Positions 1 through 4,763 of a DNA stretch of 33,575 bases are shown here, piece by piece. Within the stretch, counting starts at the first letter, position 1, and each line of letters starts with the position of its first letter. The stretch spans positions 1 to 33,575 of the forward strand of contig JAFWZZ010000009.1 of assembly GCA_017522185.1 (NCBI GenBank). Reading direction: 5' to 3'. Origin of the DNA: Bacillota bacterium. Lineage in GTDB: Bacteria > Bacillota > Clostridia > Peptostreptococcales > Anaerovoracaceae. The translations under genes and the position numbers were made by a program. Under the pieces are notes generated by a model. That model did no database searches. It saw only the letters and a program-made list of their open reading frames with translations, and was not told the DNA's origin.

Positions 1-2
1 CA

Positions 3-674
3 CAAGCCAGAATCAATGAGCTGTTAGATCAGAGCGTTATTACTGCCGCTGATGCGAGAAAATATACCATTACAGAAGCTGGAAAAGAACTGGATCTGTC
101 CAAGTTGGATATTGATGAACTCAGATCTCAATTCAAAAAGCTGAAGAACAAGAATCTTGAAATTGTAAATCTTCGTAAGCATATCGAAGAAAAGCTTCAG
201 AAAATGCTGAGACGCAACACAACCCGCACAAAATTTGCGGAGCGTTTTAGAAATATCATTGATGAGTACAACGCTGGTGGTTCTCAAAACGATGATTTTT
301 ATGAGAAACTTCTGAAGTTGATGGAAGAACTTCGTGCAGAAGAAGAACGTCATATTAAAGAAGAATTGTCGGAAGCTGAATTGGAATTGTTTGACCTTCT
401 TAGAAAAGAACATCTTACTGCTGATGAAGAAAAGCGTGTAAAGCTGGCAGCTAAAGAACTGTACAACACGCTTACCGAAAAACGTAATGAGTTGTTTATT
501 ATTGGATGGCAAAACGATCCTCAGCCGAAGGAACGAGTGAAGGGTGAGATTGTCCATATTCTGAATAAGTTTTTGCCAGAGAGCTACGACAGAGAAATAT
601 TCTTGAGAAAGAGTACGCTGGTATTTGATCATATCGTTGATCAGGCGATGACCGGCTATAACTGGGTGGCATAG
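3..674 (+). CDS. hsdR: Type I restriction enzyme R subunit, C-terminal part (5' partial)
   Basis: This reading frame is open from the left edge of the window (in frame from base 3) to a TAG at 672-674, so only the last 223 residues are present. The visible part is highly charged and helical. It contains the run FAERFRNIIDEYNAG and later IGWQNDPQPKERV and LVFDHI, which I recognise as the C-terminal helical domain of HsdR subunits (DUF3387-like). In the family this end contacts the methyltransferase/specificity core, while the nuclease and helicase domains lie upstream, outside this window. HsdR is the ATP-dependent translocase and endonuclease of the type I complex. No hsdM or hsdS lies downstream, so partner genes, if any, must be to the left. 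The next gene begins 86 bp further on and is unrelated. The family call is fairly sure; completeness cannot be judged. Confidence 0.85.
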   Translation, partial: QARINELLDQSVITAADARKYTITEAGKELDLSKLDIDELRSQFKKLKNKNLEIVNLRKHIEEKLQKMLRRNTTRTKFAERFRNIIDEYNAGGSQNDDFYEKLLKLMEELRAEEERHIKEELSEAELELFDLLRKEHLTADEEKRVKLAAKELYNTLTEKRNELFIIGWQNDPQPKERVKGEIVHILNKFLPESYDREIFLRKSTLVFDHIVDQAMTGYNWVA

Positions 675-760
675 GGGAGGAAAAAGATACTTTAACTATC
701 TGTGATGATTTTTATGTAATTGCAAGGGCTTTGCGCCTGAAGAACAGGAGGCTTCTGCTT

Positions 761-1366
761 ATGACTACATTTCAACAAAACCACCCACCCGCCCACATCG
801 AGCAGTTCGTCATGGCTTACGGCGTGGAGCAGGACCGTCTGCGGGCGATTTTGCCGGAGGGCTTTATGTCCTTGCGCCCGGTGATTCGCATCAACGCGGA
901 AATCGCGGAGGGCAAAAGGGCTTACCTGGAAGTTAACACAGCGGTTTCTTCTGCCGGCAGGAAGGGCTGGCTCAACATCGCGGTCCTGGACGGCCTCAGC
1001 TTTGACAAAGACGGCAGCACCACCACCTTCAGGAACGACCAGCTGGAGATTTCCTTTACCAGGATCGGCATCCAGGGCGGCTGCCCGGCGGAGAAAGACA
1101 ACGACGGCTGTTTCTATATCGGCCGGGACGAGAAACGCTTTGTTCCTGCGGAGAAAGTCGACGTGCCAAAGGAGTTCTGCGATTGCAGATTCCGTTTTCT
1201 CACGTACAAAGGCACTTCCGGCGAAAGCGTGGGGGAAACCCTGCCCGCCATTCCGGAGCTCGCGGTCAAAGCATACCCACGGGAGTACTTTGACCTGGAC
1301 AACGCCGCAAAGATCCCATGCCGCCAGGTGCTGGGCGCCTATGTGGTGGAGTTTACAAGAGAATAA
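761..1366 (+). CDS. Hypothetical protein, possibly acetoacetate-decarboxylase-like fold
   Basis: 201 aa from the ATG at 761, which has AGGAGG at 746-751 with a 9-nt spacer. An in-frame TTG at 731 would add ten residues but places the ribosome binding site inside the gene, so I reject it. The N-terminal pattern (VEQDRLRAILPEGF, then LRPVIRINAEI) recalls acetoacetate-decarboxylase-like proteins, in which a substrate-analogue beta-cone follows such a segment. I do not see a confident catalytic Lys context, so enzymatic activity is uncertain. No signal peptide or membrane segment is seen. Base composition is more GC-rich than the AT-rich hsdR tail just upstream, which suggests a junction between segments of different origin. 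It is followed 17 bp later by a strong terminator and is probably monocistronic. Confidence 0.6.
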   Translation: MTTFQQNHPPAHIEQFVMAYGVEQDRLRAILPEGFMSLRPVIRINAEIAEGKRAYLEVNTAVSSAGRKGWLNIAVLDGLSFDKDGSTTTFRNDQLEISFTRIGIQGGCPAEKDNDGCFYIGRDEKRFVPAEKVDVPKEFCDCRFRFLTYKGTSGESVGETLPAIPELAVKAYPREYFDLDNAAKIPCRQVLGAYVVEFTRE

Positions 1367-1383
1367 AAAACAAAATTTTCTTC

Positions 1384-1410
1384 AAAGGTCGCTTTCCAGG
1401 CGACCTTTTT
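1384..1410 (+). terminator. Rho-independent terminator, module copy 1
   Basis: Perfect 9-bp stem AAAGGTCGC / GCGACCTTT with a 7-nt loop and five terminal T residues, 17 bp after the stop of the 761-1366 gene. Nearly the same hairpin, loop included, occurs at 2393-2419 and 5851-5877 (one loop mismatch here). A TATACT box starts 16 nt after the T run. Confidence 0.9.
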
Positions 1411-1425
1411 GCATGCCCGTTTTGC

Positions 1426-1431
1426 TATACT
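1426..1431 (+). promoter_or_regulatory. -10 box downstream of terminator copy 1
   Basis: TATACT lies exactly 16 nt after the T tract of the terminator. The same geometry is seen for TATCCT at 2435 and TATAAT at 5893. Any -35 element would fall in the 3' arm or T tract of the hairpin (ACCTTT at a 17-bp spacing) and is weak. Confidence 0.5.
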
Positions 1432-1472
1432 CCTGTTACGAAAGGAGATGCAAAGATAAAGATAATGAAACA

Positions 1473-1721
1473 ATGAATGAAGTTTTGAATGAATTTTTGA
1501 ATGAAGTTTTGAAGCAAAGTGATTATAAAAAACTTTTGCCGATCATCAAGTATTTGGAAACGCATGATGAAATAACACCAGAGACAGCGATGCATTTGAC
1601 GGGGAAAACACAGCCAACTGTCTGGCGCTATCTGCAGAAATTGTGTGATGCTGGGGTTTTAGAACAAGAAGGCAGCACAAATAAAACTACGTATCGACGC
1701 ATATGGCGTTCGCCTAAATGA
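1473..1721 (+). CDS. Small winged-helix DNA-binding protein, perhaps a fragment
   Basis: 82 aa. The N-terminus is a short repeat (NEVLNEFLNEVL), followed by a winged-helix domain at about residues 20-78: LLPIIKYLE, TPETAMHLTG, QPTVWRYLQKLCDAGVLEQEG and a beta wing. Such NEV/NQV-type repeats just before a winged helix are familiar from the C-termini of Schlafen-like AlbA_2 or HATPase_c_4 ATP-binding proteins, so this may be a detached C-terminal piece of such a gene. The ATG at 1473 is the only in-frame start, but the good ribosome binding site AAAGGAG (1441-1447) is 25 nt upstream, too far for normal use. That fits a rearranged or decaying gene. A bidirectional terminator follows. Family inference is moderate; functionality is doubtful. 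Confidence 0.55.
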   Translation: MNEVLNEFLNEVLKQSDYKKLLPIIKYLETHDEITPETAMHLTGKTQPTVWRYLQKLCDAGVLEQEGSTNKTTYRRIWRSPK

Positions 1722-1738
1722 CTTCAAAAATAGGAACA

Positions 1739-1777
1739 CCCCGGCGGCCCTACTGGAACCCTCGCCGGGGCTATTTT
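1739..1777. terminator. Bidirectional terminator of the first minus-strand cassette
   Basis: Stem CCCCGGCG (1739-1746) / CGCCGGGG (1763-1770), flanked by T-rich sequence on the right and A-rich sequence on the left, so it can end both the winged-helix gene (+) and the 1901-2245 gene (-). A related hairpin at 4001-4037 serves the second copy of the cassette. Confidence 0.85.
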
Positions 1778-1900
1778 GCATTTATTACTTATTTAGGAGT
1801 TTGTAGTTTTATTATGGATTTTGCGGCTTTTGCCCGCCGCAGGGGCTTTTACTTTATATCGTTATTCCCTTTTGATTTTTGTTTCTATCCTGCGGTTCTG

Positions 1901-2245
1901 TTAGATCAGGAATGTGCTGATCATGCCGCCGATGACGGAAACGGTTGTCAGGATTCTTGCCAGCTTGAAGGACTTTTCGTCTTTCTTAACCAGCTGGAGA
2001 ACTACTGCTGCGATTGCCAGAGCTGCTAATCCGAAACCGATGACGATCTGGCCTGTGTAAAGACCGGTGTGCGGTGTACTCAGGTATTTGAATACGCTGA
2101 GGACTGCGCCTAAGGCTGCCGCGAAGTAGAAGGAAACCTTCTTAACTTTTTCGTTTTTCACTGCGAACTGTAGGATCACGCCGATGATGGATAATACGGT
2201 CATTGCGATGAATACGTAAATTAATAAATCTAAGCTGTTTAACAT
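1901..2245 (-). CDS. Small multi-pass membrane protein, cassette copy A
   Basis: 114 aa with four probable hydrophobic segments (about residues 6-26, 36-52, 64-84 and 93-113) and a charged loop VKKDEKSFK before the last helix. No known family recognised. The paralogue at 4040-4378 shares the same ends: MLNSLDLLIY at the N-terminus, ALAIAAVVLQ plus a VKKD.K.FK.ARIL pattern and a GGM..TF.I tail at the C-terminus. The start is supported by AGAGGA seven bases upstream on the minus strand. Sixty bases around the start codon (2216-2275) are identical in the second copy, including the leader. It stands alone in opposite orientation to its neighbours, with its own upstream element and terminator. About 130 bp between the stop and the terminator (1776-1900) have no counterpart in copy B and hold nothing I recognise beyond a weak GC hairpin. 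Confidence 0.85.
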   Translation of the reverse strand: MLNSLDLLIYVFIAMTVLSIIGVILQFAVKNEKVKKVSFYFAAALGAVLSVFKYLSTPHTGLYTGQIVIGFGLAALAIAAVVLQLVKKDEKSFKLARILTTVSVIGGMISTFLI

Positions 2246-2275
2246 TTTATTTTCCTCTCTTTCATAACTTTCATA
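2216..2275 (-). repeat. 60-bp identical segment spanning start codon and leader, copy A
   Basis: This stretch covers the first ten codons, start codon, ribosome binding site and 30 bases of leader of the 1901-2245 gene. It is identical base for base to 4349-4408. Identity ends sharply on the leader side, and the upstream triple-repeat element is then conserved again further out. Confidence 0.9.
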
Positions 2276-2329
2276 ATTTCATTTGGTTTATATGGGTTTG
2301 AATTTTGTTTTGTTCCTTTTGATGGTCTA

Positions 2330-2384
2330 ATCATACCAACAGATTCTAAAGAAAATCCGCAGGAAATTCTAAAGAATTCTGAAG
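2330..2384 (-). promoter_or_regulatory. Promoter region with three CTTYAGAA repeats, copy A
   Basis: On the minus strand three direct repeats occur: CTTCAGAA (2377-2384), CTTTAGAA (2367-2374) and CTTTAGAA (2344-2351), with start-to-start spacings of 10 and 23 bp. They are followed by a possible -10 box TATGAT (2330-2335). The same three repeats with the same spacing lie upstream of the paralogous gene (4462-4502). Conservation of repeats and spacing, while nearby bases differ, argues for a binding site of a dimeric or tandem-binding regulator. The regulator is not identifiable here. Confidence 0.6.
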
Positions 2385-2392
2385 AAATATGG

Positions 2393-2419
2393 AAAGGTCG
2401 CTTTTCAGGCGACCTTTTT
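2393..2419 (+). terminator. Rho-independent terminator, module copy 2
   Basis: The hairpin is identical to 5851-5877, including loop and T tract. It lies between divergent genes (1901-2245 on minus and 2483-3319 on plus), where no plus-strand transcript needs ending, so it probably predates insertion of the minus-strand cassette. A TATCCT box starts 16 nt after the T tract. Confidence 0.85.
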
Positions 2420-2434
2420 GCCAGCACCTTTTGC

Positions 2435-2440
2435 TATCCT
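2435..2440 (+). promoter_or_regulatory. -10 box downstream of terminator copy 2
   Basis: TATCCT in the context TTTTGCTAT, 16 nt after the T run of the hairpin. It is similar to the 1426 box and is the likely promoter of the Rpn-family gene at 2483. No good -35 hexamer is visible. Confidence 0.4.
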
Positions 2441-2482
2441 TAATATAACAATACAAGTTAAGGCAAAACGAAAGGAGATACC

Positions 2483-3319
2483 ATGAAAGAGAATCATAGA
2501 GGGGAAGAGCGGCGGAATCTGTTTACGGACGATTTAACTTTTGCATTGGTCATGCGTGATGAGGCTATTTGTAAAGGCCTTCTGGAACGCATTTTACCGG
2601 AGACGGAATTTGGCGAAATCAGATTAACCACAAAGGAGCATCCTTTGTTCTCAGACGAACCTTTGACGATAGAACAACAGAAAAGCCTGAAGTTTGATTT
2701 GGATGCCCACGGTGTCCGTTTTGATGCCTATGCCAAGTCGGAGCAAATGTGGGCGGAAATCGAAATGCAAACTTACACCGATGATCAGATTGGGAAGCGC
2801 TCCAGATACTACCACGCCAATATGGACATGGACTACCTGGAGGCGGGAAAGCCATATCGTAATTTGAAGCCTACCTATGTCATTTTCATTTGCACTTTTG
2901 ATTATGTAGGTGCAGGCGAGGCCGTATATTTTTTCCAAAGTTTTGATGTGAAGAACGGATTGTATTTTGACGATTCCCGTTATACAATAGTACTGAACAC
3001 AAGCTGTGCCCCATCAAAGGTACCAGAGCAGCTTCGACCGCTGTTTGCGTACATCAATGATCCGGACAGAATTGAGGATGAGTTTGTTCAGGCCATTGAG
3101 GAGAGGGTGCAGAAGTTTAACAGTCGAGAGTGGAGGAGTAAACAAATGACACTGGCACATCTCATGGAAAATGCGGAAGAACGCGGAAGAAAAGAAGGCG
3201 AGGCACGAGTGAAGACCTTGATGGAAAAACTCATGGAGGATAATCGTATCACGGACATGAAGAAAGCGTTAAAAGATGACGCATTTATGGAAACGCTATT
3301 GAAAGAATATGATTTATAA
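2483..3319 (+). CDS. Rpn family / PD-(D/E)XK nuclease family putative transposase
   Basis: 278 aa with ATG at 2483 and AAAGGAGA just upstream. The N-terminus (LFTDDLTFALVM) and the core motif GVRFDAYA followed 11 residues later by AEIEMQ match the PDDEXK_2 / Rpn group. D81, E94 and Q96 are in the places expected for the D-(D/E)-x-(K/Q) nuclease triad. About residues 100-190 continue the fold (RSRYYHANMD, YVIFICTFD). The C-terminal 80 residues are charged and helical, as usual in the family. Rpn proteins are metal-dependent DNA nucleases linked to recombination, and related genes tend to be multicopy in clostridial genomes. It is preceded by the terminator/promoter module and followed by its own terminator, so it is a single-gene unit. 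The family is secure; a transposase role is only a traditional label. Confidence 0.85.
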   Translation: MKENHRGEERRNLFTDDLTFALVMRDEAICKGLLERILPETEFGEIRLTTKEHPLFSDEPLTIEQQKSLKFDLDAHGVRFDAYAKSEQMWAEIEMQTYTDDQIGKRSRYYHANMDMDYLEAGKPYRNLKPTYVIFICTFDYVGAGEAVYFFQSFDVKNGLYFDDSRYTIVLNTSCAPSKVPEQLRPLFAYINDPDRIEDEFVQAIEERVQKFNSREWRSKQMTLAHLMENAEERGRKEGEARVKTLMEKLMEDNRITDMKKALKDDAFMETLLKEYDL

Positions 3320-3327
3320 CAGCAGAG

Positions 3328-3356
3328 CAGGCATGTGTTTTCGTGTCTGTTTTTTT
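3328..3356 (+). terminator. Terminator of the Rpn-family gene
   Basis: Eight-pair stem CAGGCATG / CGTGTCTG with two G-U pairs and a 6-nt loop, followed by seven T residues, nine bases after the stop codon. Confidence 0.75.
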
Positions 3357-3482
3357 CTATGTAAAATAGGAATACTCTGGAGGTCGGTCTGTCAACATAC
3401 AAATATTTGTCTCTCTATTTTCCAAAACCCTGCTATACTACTCTCATGCTTACCAATGCAAATCTGTAAGGAGGTGAACCCG

Positions 3483-3749
3483 ATGCTAATGCAGGGAAGG
3501 AGACCGACAAAAGTACTTGCGGTGTTTGAAGAGGGAAAACCTCCGGTTCCATGTAAATACAAGATCAAAGACCGCTACGGGCAGGAGGAAACCGTCGCGA
3601 TTCACAAGATTACATCGATGGATGCCAATGCAGTTTTGTTTGCATCTTACGAGTGTGAAACCTATTATGGAGACGTGGTGCAGCGATATGAATTGCGATA
3701 CTGGAAGCAGGAGTTTCGGTGGGAACTGTTTACAAAAGAGAGGAGATAA
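3483..3749 (+). CDS. Hypothetical protein, 88 aa
   Basis: Start ATG at 3483 is chosen for the excellent ribosome binding site AAGGAGGTG (3469-3477). A possible -10 box TATACT lies about 50 bases upstream. The product is soluble and rich in aromatic residues and charges, with a likely beta-rich pattern (KVLAVFEEG, CKYKIKDRYG, ETVAIHKI, VLFASYECETYYG, RYELRYWKQEFRWELF). It has no signal peptide, membrane segment or recognised motif. The ribosome binding site of the next gene is within its last codons and stop, and the next ATG is five bases after its TAA, so the two are very probably translated together. Function unknown. Confidence 0.7.
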   Translation: MLMQGRRPTKVLAVFEEGKPPVPCKYKIKDRYGQEETVAIHKITSMDANAVLFASYECETYYGDVVQRYELRYWKQEFRWELFTKERR

Positions 3750-3753
3750 GGAT

Positions 3754-3957
3754 ATGTTTGATTGGAACGGAAATGGGCGCGAAGACTGGGGAGACCGTTA
3801 TATCGACTATCAGATTTATAACGATATCTATCATGGTGATGAGGAGGAGTCAGGTGGAAACCAGCCAAGCGGTGGTGATGGCGCCGGCTGTGGATGTCTG
3901 TCGCCTGTTATCATGTTTGTTCTTGTTTTCTTCATTTGGAATATCATTTTTAACTAA
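3754..3957 (+). CDS. Small membrane-anchored protein with EF-hand-like loop
   Basis: 67 aa with ATG at 3754 and AGGAG eight bases upstream, inside the end of the preceding gene. The N-terminus reads FDWNGNGREDWGD: residues 3-11 fit the calcium-loop pattern D-x-N-x-N-G-x-x-D seen in EF-hand and dockerin-like loops. Residues 12-45 are acidic and glycine rich. The C-terminus is a hydrophobic helix (about 49-66) preceded by GCGC, which suggests a tail-anchored or single-pass protein. Similar small proteins starting with a D-W-N-G-N-G motif occur in many Firmicutes, to my recollection without assigned function. It forms a two-gene unit with 3483-3749. Calcium binding is inference. Confidence 0.65.
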   Translation: MFDWNGNGREDWGDRYIDYQIYNDIYHGDEEESGGNQPSGGDGAGCGCLSPVIMFVLVFFIWNIIFN

Positions 3958-4000
3958 GTGTGCAAGACAGGTGCGGAAGAAAACCCTTACAATAGAAACA

Positions 4001-4037
4001 CCCCGGCGGTCCAAAGGACCCTTGCCGGGGCTATTTT
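4001..4037. terminator. Bidirectional terminator of the second minus-strand cassette
   Basis: Stem CCCCGGC (4001-4007) / GCCGGGG (4024-4030) with an inner GGTCC / GGACC stem. A-rich flank on the left, T-rich flank on the right. It lies directly beside the stop codon of the 4040-4378 gene and resembles the 1739-1777 hairpin. Confidence 0.85.
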
Positions 4038-4039
4038 TG

Positions 4040-4378
4040 TTAGATCATGAATGTGCAGTACATACCGCCCAGTACGGAAACTGCGGATAAGATTCTTGCA
4101 ATCTTGAAGGTTTTGTCGTCCTTCTTCACGAACTGGAGAACCACTGCTGCGATTGCAAGTACCGCGAACAGGAATCCTGCGAAGATGTCGCTGCCGTAGC
4201 TTAACGGTGTACTTTCCAGATTTGCAAATCCCAGGACTGTTGTCAGGAGGGCGGAACCGATGAGGCCGGCTCTCTGTGCGATCTTGTTCTTTGTGATGAA
4301 TGGAAGCACTGCGCCAATCAGGCCAACTGCTGCGAATCCGATGAATAAGTAAATTAATAAATCTAAGCTGTTTAACAT
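4040..4378 (-). CDS. Small multi-pass membrane protein, cassette copy B
   Basis: 112 aa paralogue of the 1901-2245 product. It has about four hydrophobic segments, the conserved N-terminus MLNSLDLLIY, a variable central part, and the conserved C-terminal pattern with VKKDDKTFK before the last helix. The ribosome binding site GAGAGGA and leader are identical to copy A over 60 bases. The middle of the protein has diverged well (residues 13-70) while both ends are kept, so this is an old duplication or one under selection at the termini rather than a recent repeat. It is encoded alone between plus-strand genes. Function unknown. Confidence 0.85.
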   Translation of the reverse strand: MLNSLDLLIYLFIGFAAVGLIGAVLPFITKNKIAQRAGLIGSALLTTVLGFANLESTPLSYGSDIFAGFLFAVLAIAAVVLQFVKKDDKTFKIARILSAVSVLGGMYCTFMI

Positions 4379-4408
4379 TTTATTTTCCTCTCTTTCATAA
4401 CTTTCATA
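4349..4408 (-). repeat. 60-bp identical segment spanning start codon and leader, copy B
   Basis: Second copy of the segment at 2216-2275, again covering the first ten codons, the start, the ribosome binding site and the leader of the minus-strand gene. Confidence 0.9.
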
Positions 4409-4447
4409 TCTGAATTTTGTTTTTGATTTGTTTTATCTTATGGCCCT

Positions 4448-4502
4448 ATATTACCAACAGGTTCTAAAGAAAATATGCAGGAAATTCTAAAGAATTCTGA
4501 AG
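4448..4502 (-). promoter_or_regulatory. Promoter region with three CTTYAGAA repeats, copy B
   Basis: Minus-strand repeats CTTCAGAA (4495-4502), CTTTAGAA (4485-4492) and CTTTAGAA (4462-4469) have the same order and spacing as in copy A. A TAATAT -10 candidate lies at 4448-4453. The 385-bp gene-free stretch 4379-4763 holds this element, the branched inverted repeat at 4550-4653 and the promoter of the macrodomain gene. Confidence 0.6.
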
Positions 4503-4549
4503 ATACCGGATTATTATCTTGTGCGTTTTACTAATAGCGGGATTTTTTT

Positions 4550-4653
4550 AAAAAGTGTATACGGATTTCACCATGTCGACGTGACTTATTACTAGTGGGA
4601 GTGAAATCAGGAAAAAAGTGTTAACTTTTCACGAGTTGACGTATACACTTTTT
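4550..4653. repeat. 104-bp branched inverted repeat
   Basis: Outer arms AAAAAGTGTATACG (4550-4563) and CGTATACACTTTTT (4640-4653) are perfect 14-bp inverted repeats. Inside are a second pair, GATTTCAC (4564-4571) with GTGAAATC (4601-4608), directly abutting the outer arm, and a small hairpin AAAAGT (4614-4619) / ACTTTT (4624-4629). As RNA or cruciform this gives a three-way junction. A GATTTT run flanks each side. It could be a short MITE-like element, a structured non-coding RNA, or a regulator array. No ORF is inside. Confidence 0.7.
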
Positions 4654-4702
4654 GTGATTTTCAGGGCGAGTAGTGATTTTCAATAAACCTCAAATCTAAA
4701 GT

Positions 4703-4732
4703 TTGACCTTCCGCTGCTGATAATGTTATCAT
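4703..4732 (+). promoter_or_regulatory. Promoter with overlapping 14-bp palindrome
   Basis: TTGACC (4703-4708) and TATCAT (4727-4732) are 18 bp apart. The perfect palindrome TGATAATGTTATCA (4718-4731) covers the end of the spacer and the -10 box, a typical repressor position. It drives the macrodomain gene, whose ribosome binding site GGGGAGGAG is just before ATG 4764. Confidence 0.6.
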
Positions 4733-4763
4733 CATAATAAGAGAAGAAGGGGAGGAGAATTAC

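Noticed and set aside
731-760. TTG start for the 761-1366 gene
   Set aside because: The AGGAGG site lies inside that extension and is ideally spaced for ATG 761.
1811-1850. GCGGC/GCCGC hairpin between the first bidirectional terminator and the 1901-2245 gene
   Set aside because: Not followed by a T tract on either strand; the 1739-1777 hairpin is a better terminator.
2483-3319. Rpn-family gene considered as a complete insertion sequence
   Set aside because: No terminal inverted repeats or target duplication could be seen around it; only the protein family is linked to mobility.
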